From the NCBI GenBank assembly GCA_947311845.1, contig CAMZMU010000048.1, forward strand, positions 28,358,406 through 28,422,405: DNA of 64,000 nucleotides. The letters are read 5' to 3'. The stretch is from Poa pratensis (lineage: Eukaryota; Streptophyta; Magnoliopsida; Poales; Poaceae). The position numbers were made by a program, and so were the translations under genes. Below the pieces are notes generated by a model. The model made no database searches and was not told the origin of the DNA. It worked only from the letters and a program-made list of their open reading frames with translations. Shown piece after piece: positions 10,982-22,938 of the stretch (the stretch's first letter is position 1; each line of letters begins with the position of its first letter).

Positions 10982-13139
10982 GAGTATCTCCACCGGCACC
11001 CTCCAAATGCCCCTCCCCCCCCAAGATTCATTGGGGATTCGGACGGCAAAAAACGCCAACAACGGCACCCCAATGGCTTGCCCCGAGCAAAATCGTGTCC
11101 TGCACCCCCGAAAGGGCCCCCAAGTTTGGAGGACCTCTCGGGGTACCAGACATGGGGCGGACATGCCCTCCGATAGCGGTGGCCCGCCTGTCATACACAC
11201 AACGACGGCGTGACCTGATTCATTCGCTCCCCACACCCTCCTTCTTTTTCCTCTCGCCGGCGATTCGCACCATCGCCGCCACTCTCGTCGCCGCCTGCTT
11301 GATGCGCACCTCGGGGCCCAAGCCACAGCGCTCACGCAGACCTGCTTGCCGCCGCTCCCCACCGGTCTCCGACCTCGTCTTGCACCGGCACAGCTAATTC
11401 AGCCCGTGTACGCCTCTTCTTCCCTCACGCCCCGCACACAAGCTGTTCGACCATTGGTTGATAGGCTGATTTTATTGATTGGTCATTCGTGGCCTTGTTT
11501 CATTGCTTTGTTTCGTCCAATTAATAGGCTATGGACAACGACGACGAGTTCACGTTTTTTTCAAATGATGGCGGAGGAGCCGCCCTCAGGGCCGACGACG
11601 ACGAGAATGAGATGGTCATGGTCGCTATTCTAGATGCGGCAGTCAAGGAAGAGGCTGTGCCGAAGTTTGGAGGATCGGCAACGAGGCGGAAGGCCAACAA
11701 GGAACGTCACAAAGCAACTAGGCACATGCTCTTGTGCAACGACTACTTTGCCGAGAAACCGGCAAACTTTCCTCATGAATTTCGTCGGCGCTTTAGTATG
11801 AGCAGGTACGTGTTCAGGAGGATCGTGCATGGCGCTCGAGAATACGATGAATACTTTGAGATGAAGAGAGACTGCATCGGCCTCCTTGGGTTTTCATCTC
11901 TTTAGAAATGCACGGCTACCATACGGTGCCTTGCTTATGGAGTTCCCGCCGATTCGTTGGATGACTATCTTCGTATGTTTGAGTCCACCGCCGTCGAAGC
12001 CACCTACAAATTTTGCAGGGCAGTTGTGAAAGTGTTTGGAGAGGAATTTATGAGAACACCAAATGAGGCAAACACAACTCGTCTCATGGCACAAGGCGAA
12101 GCAAGAGGATTCCCGGGATGCTTGGAAGCATCGATTGCATGATTGGAACTGGAAGAACTGTCCGTTCGCTTGGCAGGAGATGTATAAGTCAGGACATCAT
12201 GGAAAGTGCAGTGTCATACTTGAGGCCGTGGCAGATTATGATCTTTGGATTTGGCATGCATTTTTTGGCACGGCCGGTGCCGCCAATGACAGCAATGTGA
12301 ACCATCACTCCCCGGTGTTTAAAAAACTTTGTGAAGGGCTCACTCCACCATGCAGCTATGTGATCAATGGACATGAGTATAACAAGGGGTACTACCTTGT
12401 CTACGGCATCTATCCTACTTGGTCAACATTTGTGAAGACTATCTGTAACCCTTTCGGCGAGGCAGGTTGCCATTTTGCAAAGATGCAAGAGGCTATCCGC
12501 AAAGATGTGGAGCGGGCATTTGGTGTGCTCCAGGGCAGGTTTGCCGTCGTCCGCTACCCTTGTCTATCATGGTCGCTAGATCAAATGTGTGAGATCATGA
12601 ATGCTTGCGTTATCATGCACAATATGACATTGAGAGTGAGCGAGATATGAGGAAGTCATTGGTCAACGAGGTGTTCGATTTCCAGGGACCTATGACGCAT
12701 CCACAGCCGGACGTACTAATGCACTATTCTGAATTTCTTGCCATACATCGGGAAATTCGTGATGGAACAGGGCATCAGCAACTGCACGATGACCTCGTGA
12801 TGCACTTGTGGGCTCTCAAAGCACACCAGGCGACGCCGGTTTGATACATCATGTTTTAAACTTGAATTTGTGATTGAACTTTGCATTTGTATTTGAACTA
12901 AGCAAGAACCACCACACTTGTGTTGTAATAATTTATACTTTTTGTATTTTTGAATTCATATTGAAATGCAAGAACAACGGCCAAAGTGATTAGTTTATAG
13001 ATGAAAAAATTGAAGTGCTTATTTGGGGTGCGCCGCTGTGGACTATGCCCTTCACCTGGGCGGACATATGTCCGGCACCCCAATTGGGGCTCAATTGGGG
13101 GTGCCGGACATGGATTTGAAGACCCCGGTGGAGATGCTC
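10982..13139 (+). mobile_element. PIF/Harbinger DNA transposon (2.16 kb)
   Basis: Terminal inverted repeats GAGTATCTCCACCGG (left) and CCGGTGGAGATGCTC (right) are flanked by TTA on both sides (10979-10981 and 13140-13142), the 3-bp target duplication of PIF/Harbinger. It contains a broken HARBI1-type transposase. The internal GGGTGCCGGACAT-type stretches near each end are extended imperfect inverted repeats. Confidence 0.93.
11531..12841 (+). pseudogene. Harbinger (DDE_Tnp_4 / HARBI1-like) transposase, frameshifted
   Basis: The N-terminal part opens at 11531 (MDNDDEFTFF) with the FSMSRYVFRRIV helix-rich region and breaks near 11905. The first catalytic aspartate lies in LGSIDCM at about 12118-12138, but the next block WKNCPFAWQEMYK is in another frame. 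The second aspartate region reads FFGTAGAANDSNV, and the glutamate is in RKDVERAFGVLQ near 12510. The C-terminal region beyond about 12645 is again shifted and ends near 12841. The order is D-D-E as in HARBI1 nucleases, but at least three frame breaks make it a relic. The companion Myb-like ORF of PIF elements was not seen. Confidence 0.85.
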
Positions 13140-13401
13140 TTAGCCTTGATATCGCTGCCTGAGTAAGATGTTCTAAAATTCAACTTCAACCGGTGCAGTG
13201 GAAACAAGATTTGAGCAAGCTGAGGAAGCGAAGGCGCCGGTCATATAATTTAGACCCTGAATATCTTTAGCCATGTTCATCCAAAGCGTCCAAATTTCAA
13301 TCAGACGACCGAAAATATCCGAGCCAACGGATAGAGCAAAACCTCCCCTTATCCCCCTCCTCCCGGCAAAGCGCTTCGGATATTTCCACCGTTGTTCGCC
13401 G

Positions 13402-16400
13402 ATGGCTTCCTCCGCTCTCGCCTCCTCCCCCTTCCTCCCGTCGCTCCCCACCCCGAATCACAAGCGCGTCTCGCTACGCATCCCCGCTCGTCGTCTCCCG
13501 CTGGCCGCCTCCGCAGCAGCTCCTAAGGGCGCGGCGGCGGCGGAGGCAACGAGGGAGCGGCGGCGATTCCTGGAGCGGTACGGCCTCAACCCCGATGACT
13601 ACGAGGAAGATACCGAGCCGGATCCCAGGGTTTGCTCCAACCCTTCGTGATCTCTTCGTACCGATTCCCGTCGCTGTTCGGGTGTCTTGAGTGGGTTCTC
13701 GGTTTTGCAGGAAGAGAGGAGGAGGGAGGCGGATGCGGAAGTCCGGGAGAGGGGAGGAGGAGGCCGCGGTTGTTCGAGCCAGGCCGGTGGAGCGCCGGGA
13801 GACTCATAAGATGCTTCAGGTCTGGACGGTAACAATGCCTTGGTTTTCGTTTCGAGTGTAGTTTCGCCATTGCCTCGGTGGTGGCTACTCCACTCTCACA
13901 TCAGTAGAGCATTTGGACTGAAATTGCTATATGGTTTTGGTCATTGTACCTATTGGAGGTTAAATTAGTTCTTACATTGAATTAGCGACAATTAAAGCCT
14001 ATGAGAAAATGCACTACATGTTGCCTACTCCTTATACTTCTGTCAGAGAAGCAGTGTTTGGCACTTCTGCAACTCATTTTTTCTGACTAACCAAATTGTA
14101 TGCTCAAATAGACATAATTCATTCGTTACCTTAAATTCCAGAGTTGTACGTCAACTTTTTTTCATGGATTGTATTAGCATGTCCCCATGATAAATGTAAT
14201 CCGCAAGACATTTAGATTAAGTTGACCACACACTCTTGCATAAAGGTTTCCATAATTAATTGTATTTATATTGAATTCTCGACCATTAAAGCCGATGAAT
14301 AAATGCACTACCTGTTGCCTACTCCTACTTCTGTCAGAGAAGCAGGTGTTTGGCACTTCTGTAATTTATTTATTTATGACTAACTAAATTGTATGCTCAT
14401 ATAGAGATAATTCATTATTAACTTAAATTCCAGAGTTCTACATCAACTTCTTGTCATGGATTATGTTAGCATGTTCCCATGATAGGTGTAATCGCAAGAT
14501 ATTTACATTAAGTTTATCACAAACTTTTGCATAAAGGTCTCCATAATTAATTCAATACTGTAGTATTTTTTGATTAAAGTACTTATGGTTCTTTCAGGTA
14601 TTAGCTGGGAAAGTACGCAGAAGAAAATTACTTTCACCAAAAGATAGGAATGTTCGTCCAATGATGGAAGTTGTCCGAGGAGCAGCCTTTGACATTTTAC
14701 AAGTACTATTTAGCTTGATTGTGTCAGTTGTACGAGTTTCATCTTGATGTACTAATAGGTCTCTGATGGTTCTTGGTCATGATTTGCAGTCAGCTGGAGG
14801 TTTTCCTGCTTCACTCAGACCTGGTCTGTGGCTAGACTTGTACAGTGGTACTGGATCTGTTGGAATTGAAGCTATGAGCCGAGGCTGTTCAGAGGTTTTC
14901 CCTTAAGTTGAAACATCAATCTGGAACAGCCAAATATCCAAATGCATTCTTCCTAGATCAAGTTATAGTATATTGTTTCGAATTGCTAAGCAAATATTTT
15001 CTGGGTTTGTTCAGATTCTGAATGAGTTAGTAAATACACGATGAAATTTTCACTTAAGTTATGATATTGATTCTATCTTTGCATGTTAATGTGAAGTGCT
15101 TTGAGTAAAGGAGTACACTTTAGTTTGGGAAGGGGGGAGAGGAGATGCCGATAGGCGGATCCTTTTTTTTCAGCATCTATATGCCTATTTGTTCGGAATT
15201 CATGCCTACTAAGTATGCACAAGAGCACAAACCTATTCAGAACTCAATATAGTTTTACAGTTATGAGTTAGCTTTCAGATTCCGACTGCTAAAAGTGTGT
15301 ACAACCTACTTGGGGAGGTGGCACAAAACTAGTTAATTCTGATTTCTTAAATGTTGCAAATGAGATGTAATGTGATCTAACTTTTTCCTTTTCCCTTCAG
15401 GCTCATTTTGTTGAGATGGACCCTTGGGTTATTTCTGAGGTCCTTAAACCTAATCTGGATTGTACTGGATTTCTTGATGCTTCACACATACATATGCTTC
15501 GTGTTGAAAATTACTTGGAAAGTGCTGAAAAATCTAAAGGTATGGATCTCTTCTGGAAGTACATCATCACTAATTTAAGTTAAGGACGTGAACCATGAGA
15601 ATGCTGTGAGTGAAGAAGCAGAAATTAAAGTTTTACGGTGACATGTGTGGAAGTTAAAAGCTAATAGATTGCCATTTTCATGTCCTTGTTACAATGCAGT
15701 CTAAATCAATGAATATATTGGTTAGAAAATTGTGTAGTACTTTAAATATTGAGTGAAGAGCATGTTTCGACTGTTATAAATGGATGGCAATACATGTATG
15801 CGTTACTAGATCACATTTATGACATGTGATAGAATTTTTGCCATGTTGAACTGCATTCCATCTAGTTTAGTCCCCATGTTGTCGATATAATCCAATTTTG
15901 CATGAGATAAATCACTGAAACAAGATAATCAGGATTATTCGAACGACACTTATTCTTCTGTTATCTTACTATGACTTTCTGACCTTCCCTCCCTCAGGCT
16001 CAGGTAGATATCCTTCTTTTGATTATATTAGTGTAACACCACCATATGAAGAGGTCAACTACAGTACACTACTTGATCAACTTGCAAGGTCCCCGTTGGT
16101 TGGAGAAGATTGCTTCATTGTGAGCTCTTGCATTCTTTGTGGTTCTAACTATTTTGCTCTTATGCATAACTCTGACCATCATCAATGTTTTCTCAGCTAG
16201 TTGAGTACCCACTGAAAACAGATATGCCCGAATCCTGTGGCAAACTAATAAAGGTACGTGTTTCTGCCACTTTACTCCACTCAAGTACCGACGTAAGGCT
16301 TTCCGGGTTGCAGTTTCTCACTTATTCCCATATATTGCAGATAGCTGACAGGAGGTTTGGTAGGACAAACCTGCTAATTTATGGGCCAACCTGGTCTGAG

Positions 16401-16427
16401 AAAAAGAAAGGACAGATCCTGAGATAA
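13402..16427 (+). CDS. RsmD-type rRNA methyltransferase, probably plastid-targeted
   Basis: Eight exons: 13402-13629, 13711 or 13715-13819, 14598-14702, 14790-14894, 15401-15539, 15998-16119, 16197-16253, 16341-16427; all introns are GT/AG. The product (about 295 residues) begins with a Ser/Ala/Arg-rich stretch that looks like a chloroplast transit peptide. It then carries the Cons_hypoth95/RsmD methyltransferase fold: RPMMEVVRGAAFDIL, the SAM-binding motif LDLYSGTGSVGIEAMSRG, the acidic strand HFVEMDP, and DYISVTPPYEEVNY, where TPPY replaces the usual N/D-PPY catalytic motif. Bacterial RsmD makes m2G966 in 16S rRNA, so a role in plastid rRNA is a reasonable inference. Exon 2 has a frame conflict: with the obvious acceptor (CAG at 13710) it has 109 bases and shifts frame, whereas an acceptor 4 bases later (GAAG, exon from 13715, 105 bases) keeps the frame. 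Intron 2 holds a 294 bp tandem duplication. Confidence 0.88.
13977..14552. repeat. 294 bp tandem duplication inside intron 2 of the RsmD gene
   Basis: Both copies start with TTGAATT (13977 and 14271) and share phrases such as TAAATGCACTACCTGTTGCC, CTTCTGTCAGAGAAGCAG, AATTCCAGAGTT and GCATAAAGGT in the same order. Many point changes and small gaps show the duplication is not recent. Both copies lie wholly in the intron, so the protein is unaffected. Confidence 0.9.
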
Positions 16428-19400
16428 TCTGTATAAAATTGAGGCAAGTTTTGCACACAAGGTGTTCGTTGTTTTATCCCCGTTTGTAAATCTTCACCAG
16501 CAGTAATACACTAACACAGCACGCTCTTTAATAGCCATTTTGCAGACCAGTACTAGCTGAAGTGGAATGCTGCTGCTGTGATCATGTCATCGTACATCGT
16601 GAACAACACCAAGCAAATTGAGTAGTTCAATGCTCTATCGAGAACATGATTGCGCACGGTGATTTTCCCTGAAAATCTCCTACAGTACTTGATTTAACCC
16701 ACCTCCTAGCGGGCTTCATATGAAGATCCCATCCCCACCTAGGGGAGAAGTTTTCTCCCTTCTGGTTCAGAGATCCACATCACGTAAGAAAGAAGGCCTC
16801 CCCTTTCCAAGCATCACTGCATCAGTGAGAAGCCATTGTGAAGCCACGTTTCGTCAGCACCATCCGATAGGGACGTCGACCCCTCTATGTTGCTGTTCTC
16901 ACAGCTCATCGACTCCTATAGTATGGTTCAATCTACCTCTTGCTTCGGGGGAGATTATTTCCACCATGGAAAGATCGATTCAATAGGCTGCCTCTTTCTG
17001 TACCGTTTAGGCACAGACGTGGTGTCTCTCCGTAGAACGGCCATGGTGCCTGGCCAATGACGGAATGAGTAAACAAAATGCGTTGGCTTTTGTATTGTAC
17101 TACTACTTGCTTGTCGCTTGTTCCCGCCATGTTTATTTGAAACTGACATGATAAAGACTTGCAAACTGACATCGCACGACTCGAAGAAGAGCCTGGATTG
17201 TGCGCGCGTGATCTGCGACGGAGCGGACGTATTCCTGCACGTGATATGCTATGCAATGTAGTAGCACTGCAGTCCTATTTCTGTGCAGTTTCTTGCAAAA
17301 TTAATGTGAAATTATTTCATATCGACGATCTCCGACATATGTTATGCATAGACAGGGGTATCATTATCAATGATCTGTTTGGAATTTTAGAAAGTTTACA
17401 GCAACCCATTAAATCTGCACAAAAGACTGAAATCTTTATGGTCTAGCCTGAACCATTCTCGTACAGAGACTCGGCAGCTATCGTCTATCACGCTCCAGAT
17501 GATCCCAAAACTGGAACTGATACAAACAGAATCCCAAAATCCCAGTTCAATCATGGGCTTGGCTTCAGAGGCAGGCGCCTGCGGTGAACCAGCAGCAGGT
17601 AGTACTCCCCGTCTAACGGTAGGGGTAGACTGTTCTGATGTTGACGCAGCGCAGGCCATTTCCCCCAGCAAGCGAATCTCCTTGGGTTTCAGTGCTAGGC
17701 GGCATTTCCTGCCGGATTTGCCTGCCGACACTTCAGGTCACGGCGCCTGACCGAATCCACAGGCTCTCCCTGGGTCTCAGTGCTACTCGGCATTTCGTAC
17801 CGGATTTTTCACTTTGTATATATGTGCGCCCAAAGTAGCATCTCTGTGCTCTACCCTTCACTCCAGTCTCCAGTGTAGCAAACCATTCACTCTTTTTTGA
17901 AGCATCTATAAATAAATTTGTACTACAACTTTACTATCTTTCTCTCCAGTCTCCACAATGCAAAAACAAACATGTCGAATCCTACCGGTTTCTGTTTATG
18001 TGCTAATGAACATGTATCACCTTCAAAAACAAAGACCAACAAAAACAAAACAAAGATGAGATTTGGTTTCCCCAACTTCCCATGAACGAAAAGCAAACCC
18101 GGGTGCTTGGCGAACCGGGCCCTGTAACCCGGTTGTACGATGATGTACCCTTCTTCTTTTTTTTGTTGAAAGAAAATAGTGCACTAGCAAAGCACATGAT
18201 CTCCCTCTGACGGGTGGGCGTGACATGCAAGCGTCCAAGGAATCATACATACCCACCGGCACCGACAGCAGTCCACCGACAGCTCGCCCAGATCTCGATT
18301 TGTTTATGCTTTTCATCATTCATTCATTCACCTCCATCAAATAATAATTAATTTGTTATGCTACTAGTAGTACTCCTTTGTTTATTTTCTTTTGGTGCTG
18401 CTGATTAGTCCCCGTCTTGCCTGCCAAACTGCCAAGAGGAGATTGAGCTTGAGTAACTAGCCCAGCTTGCGAGAGTGTGACACCTCACCTATTGAGCTGT
18501 GCTCAAGGCATTTAATTGCGTGTTACCTCCCCAACCACTGCTCCCCTGCAGTGCAACTAACTACTCTTCTCGGTACAACACGAACTTTCTTGATTTCTTC
18601 TTGAAACATTTTGCAAGCCAGAAGCAAAAAACAAAAACTAATTGTTGTACCATGTACGTCCACAACTACTAATAGCTGTGGTAAAAGATGGACGTACATA
18701 CCAAACAAATTTGACGGTATTTATGCCTATTAAAGTGGCAGCAGCAACAGCACTGGATCGAGTTTGTTTAGAGGTATCTATGTCGACATCGTACTGTTTG
18801 CTTTGTTGCAAAATCAATTTATAATGAAACTATCGCACCAGCAACATTCCCCAGCCTTTACTTAATTTCTCCTCTCCAAATCTTAGGGAATACAATGCCA
18901 CTCAAATCTCATGTCTGATAGTATTATCGAGTCTAGCGTTGATTAGATTCGATGGAGAGCCTATTTAAGTTTCAAAAAAAAAAGATTCGATGGAGAGCCT
19001 AGCTAGCCAGGAATCATTCCATTATAATACAGAGGGGTCTTGCAGACGACGCATGTCCCCTACTAATATGCAGGGGGTGGAGTTTTTAAAAGGACGGGTG
19101 GTTATCTACACTAACTAATCTTTCCCTGGATTGCAAAGAAAAATAGAAGATATATAACCGACAGTACATACATACAAGGGCAACGGGCATCATCAGGTCA
19201 AGTTGCTGTGGGGCGGGGCTAGTGGCCATATACGTGGTACGTGGTACCTTTCGCCGTCCCCCGCACATGCGGCATGGCGTCGTCTTCTTCCCCTCCAATT
19301 CAAGTATCCAACGAACCCCTGTCCCCCCACGCACCTGGTTTTATATTCTAGACAGAATGGAAATAGATTACTAAAAGAAAGACGGATGCCCAAGCACAAC

Positions 19401-19860
19401 CGAATTGCACGGCCTTTGCTTCAAGCTTGGAGCAACGGCAACCGCTCAATTCCGCAAAGCGAAAGGCAAAACTCAGGCAAAAGTTAAACTAGACGCTACC
19501 TATGTGTCCATCGCTCTCCTCGCATTATTGGCACAGCTGCGCAGTGAATCTTCCTCGGCGCGTACGATACATGCACTTCCAGAAGCTACAAACGACCATC
19601 ATCCCAGATCCATCTACAAAAGTTAACCAGTAAGAAATGGCAGGCAGAGGCAGTCGCCGGTGGTAAGTAAAGTGGTGGTGATCCCCACAGGTACAGAGGG
19701 GAGTGAAGTGGAGTGGCCACCACACGGCCGGTCAGGCCACTGTAAGCGGCGGGCGCACCAACAACCCATCCGATAGCGGCAACCAGACCAAACCGAGAAG
19801 ACAGGCAAAGGGGACGAAAGAGACGCCCCAACCAACCACCCTCCTCCCTCCCTCTCCACT
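16428..19860. other. Intergenic between RsmD and KOR genes
   Basis: Contains the RsmD 3' UTR and about 3 kb with no recognisable coding family. Two small structures were noted: a 43 bp imperfect direct repeat (17677-17719 and 17765-17807) and a 19 bp duplication around an A-rich scrap at 18945-19001. ORFs of 60-110 codons in this stretch have no family features. Confidence 0.5.
18945..19001 (+). mobile_element. Tiny retroposed fragment with 19 bp target duplication
   Basis: The 19-mer AGATTCGATGGAGAGCCTA occurs at 18945-18963 and again at 18983-19001, bracketing TTTAAGTTTCAAAAAAAAA. The insert ends in an A-run, and its GTTTCAAAAAA matches the 3' end of the SINE found at 50191-50486. The structure is what an extremely 5'-truncated SINE insertion would leave. 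Replication slippage is the alternative. Confidence 0.5.
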
Positions 19861-20091
19861 TCATTTCTCTTCATCATAACATAGCACCACACCACCCGGA
19901 CACCATCGTCTTTCGTTCCTAGTACCACTCTCCCCTCCCCCTCTCTGCTCACTCTCATCGCCGGTCGCCGACAGCTCCGACCGTCGTCACCGCGCTCGCT
20001 CGCTCGCTCGCGAGCACACGCGGCTCCGGCCATTGCCGTCGACCTCATCGTCATCGAAGAAGAAGAGGGAACAGGTTAAGCAGCCGGCGAG
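19861..20091 (+). promoter_or_regulatory. CT-rich leader / promoter region of the KOR gene
   Basis: A pyrimidine-rich run (CTCCCTCCCTCTCC near 19845) and a GCTC microsatellite at about 19992-20010 precede the ATG at 20092. No clear TATA box is seen in the last 200 bases, which fits a broadly expressed GC-rich plant promoter. Confidence 0.4.
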
Positions 20092-22938
20092 ATGTTCGGG
20101 CGGGACCCGTGGGGCGGGACGCTGGAGATCTCGAACGCGGACTCGGCGACGGACGACGACCGGAGCCGGGACCTGGACCGCGGCGCCATGATGCGGCACC
20201 AGCTGGACGAGACGCAGCAGAGCTGGCTGCTGGCCGGCCGGCGACCAGGCGGGCAAGAAGAAGAAGAAGTACGTCGACATCGGGTGCATGGTCATCGACC
20301 GCAAGATCTTCCTCTGGACCGTCGGCACCATCCTCGGCGTCGGCCTCTTCATCGGCTTCGTCATGATGATCGTCAAGCTCGTCCCGCACAAGAAGCCCGC
20401 GCCGCCGCCGCCAGACCAGTACACCCTCGCGCTGCACAAGGCGCTCATGTTCTTCAACGCCCAGCGATGTGAGTTTTTCTTTTTCTGAATTTTCTCAGTT
20501 TCCTTCCTAGCTTCCTTCCTCCTCCCGTTCTGCGCTGCACCCGCCGCCGGAGTTCAGATCCGGTTCTGCTGCATAGAAACGAGCGACATGCAAACAATTC
20601 TAGTTAATGGCTCTTTGTCCTCCTCTCGCTTTCTCGCCTTGTGCCTGCCAGCTCATTCTCTGTTTCTACATTTAGCATGACCGGGATGCTCGAGATCTGA
20701 CTGAATTACTATTACCACATATTTAACCGTAATAAGGCAATCCACGAGTGAAAAAGTAACAATTGTCTCCACGCACATCCGAAAAGCCAAAATCTTAGGA
20801 GCAACCAAATTGATGAGGTGCACCCACCGACACAGAAATGTGCACCTTCAGAGTCCTGACGTTTGTATCATGTGGTCTGAAATTGGCAGCTGGTAAACTC
20901 CCCAAGCACAACGGCGTCAGCTGGAGGGGCAATTCCGGCATGAAGGACGGCCTCTCCGACAGCACCGCCAAGAAGAGCTTGGTCGGTGGCTTCTACGATG
21001 CAGGGGACGCCATCAAGTTCAACTACCCCATGGCCTGGTCCATGACCATGCTCAGCTGGACTGTCATCGAGTACAAGGCCAAGTACGAGAAGATCGGCGA
21101 GCTCGACCATGTCAAGGAGATTATCAAGTGGGGCACGGACTACATGCTCAAGACCTTCAACTCATCCGCCGACACCATCGACCGGATCGTCGCCCAGGTT
21201 CGTAGAGGCTGATCATCATCCCAGTGTGCTTAATTGCTCTGCTCTGACTATTTGGGCACCAAAACCTCTGAATTGAGTAACATCAGCATGCTCTAGTCTA
21301 GTTACAGCAGATCACTGATATCATATGAACTTGTTGTTGCAGGTGGGTATAGGTGACACCTCTAAAGGCCCCTCGCCAAATGACCACTACTGCTGGATGA
21401 GACCAGAGGATATCGATTACAAGAGACCTGTCATCGAGTGCCACTCTTGCTCGGACCTTGCCGCCGAGATGGCTGCCGCCCTTGCTGCAGCTTCTATAGT
21501 GTTCAAGGACAACAAGGCATACTCTGACAAGCTCGTCCACGGAGCCAAGGCGCTCTACAAGTTCGGTAGACTGCAGCGGGGGCGATACAGCCCCAATGGC
21601 TCTGATCAGGCACTGTTCTACAATTCCACCAGCTACTGGGATGAGTTTGTGTGGGGTGGTGCGTGGATGTACTTCGCCACGGGGAACACTCATACCTCAC
21701 GATCGCCACAGCTCCAGGAATGGCAAAGCACGCTGGAGCGTTTTGGCTTGGTAGTCCAAACTATGGAGTGTTTACCTGGGATGACAAACTTCCAGGATCA
21801 CAGGTTAGCATATTTCATATCATACCTATGCTCTGTTGACTGGATGTGTAAGAAATGCTTAGGATTTAGCACCAAAGGAACGAAACAGCAGTCTGACACC
21901 ATCTGAATGAGAATAAAGAGAACGTTAGTGTTTTAGAAGGAATCATAACATCAAGATTACATGGAAAATTATGATAATCAACGGTACACTGCAGCATTCT
22001 GATGAAGAATGATCCAGCATTAACATTTTCTACGTTATCCAGGTTCTTCTCAGCAGGTTGCGGCTCTTCCTCAGTCCAGGGTACCCATACGAAGAAATAC
22101 TAAGGACATTCCACAACCAAACTGACAATGTTATGTGCTCATATTTACCAGTATTCAATTCATTCAACTTCACTAAAGGTTGGTGACGATCCTCTTTGTT
22201 TTCACTTCCTTTCTGACTCCATTTCCACATTGGAAAGCTAAGTAACCGATGTTTTGCAGGAGGATTGATACAACTCAACCATGGAAGGCCTCAGCCACTT
22301 CAGTATGTTGTCAATGCAGCTTTCCTTGCCTCTTTGTATGCTGATTATCTGGACACTGCTGATACACCAGGGTGGTACTGTGGACCTAATTTCTACAAAA
22401 CCGATGTCCTCCGCAAGTTTGCAAAGTCACAGGTAGGGTTTTGTACTAATACTCTTGAACTAAATAATGTGTAATGCTATGTTTGCAGGATTCAGTCAAC
22501 TGACGCTCAAAACCTTTCAATTTGCAGCTCGATTACATTCTAGGCAAGAACCCACAAAAGATGAGCTATGTCGTGGGTTATGGAAAGAAATACCCCAAGC
22601 GTGTTCATCACAGAGGGGCCTCAATCCCTCATAACGGTGTCAAGTACGGATGCAAAGGAGGTTTTAAATGGAGGGAGTCTAAGAAGGCAAACCCTAATAT
22701 CCTTATCGGAGCAATGGTTGCTGGCCCTGACAGGCATGATGGCTTCAAAGATATCCGTACAAACTATAATTACACAGAGCCTACTCTTGCAGCAAATGCT
22801 GGCTTGGTTGCAGCACTGATTTCTCTAGCTGACATCGATACTGGAAGCAGATCTTCAATTGATAAGAACACCATTTTCTCAGCAGTTCCCCCAATGTTCC
22901 CAACTCCACCACCACCACCATCAGCTTGGAAACCATGA
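20092..22938 (+). CDS. KOR: KORRIGAN-type membrane endo-1,4-beta-glucanase (GH9A), two frame breaks
   Basis: Six exons: 20092-20468, 20890-21197, 21343-21803, 22043-22178, 22260-22432, 22528-22938. Expected product about 622 residues, the usual KOR length. It is a type II membrane protein: cytosolic N-terminus (MFGRDPWGG, with basic KKKKK), one membrane span ([20 protein letters not shown]), then the GH9 domain with [12 protein letters not shown] (catalytic aspartates), the [10 protein letters not shown] histidine motif, and the [13 protein letters not shown] glutamate motif; a proline-rich tail ends [13 protein letters not shown] enzymes act with cellulose synthase at the plasma membrane and Golgi. 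Two frame problems: exon 1 is 2 bases short at a GGCCGGCC run (about 20235-20243), and exon 3 is 1 base short at GGGAACACTC (about 21685-21690). Exon phases confirm both, since the remaining joins are consistent. Either a recent pseudogene or assembly error; all catalytic motifs are kept. Confidence 0.93.

Noticed and set aside
13173..13451. Minus-strand 92-codon ORF upstream of the RsmD start
   Set aside because: Overlaps the RsmD first exon and promoter, with no family match; too short to support.
20051..20457. Antisense ORFs of 128-156 codons over KOR exon 1
   Set aside because: They mirror the codon pattern of the sense gene; no family features and no independent promoter.
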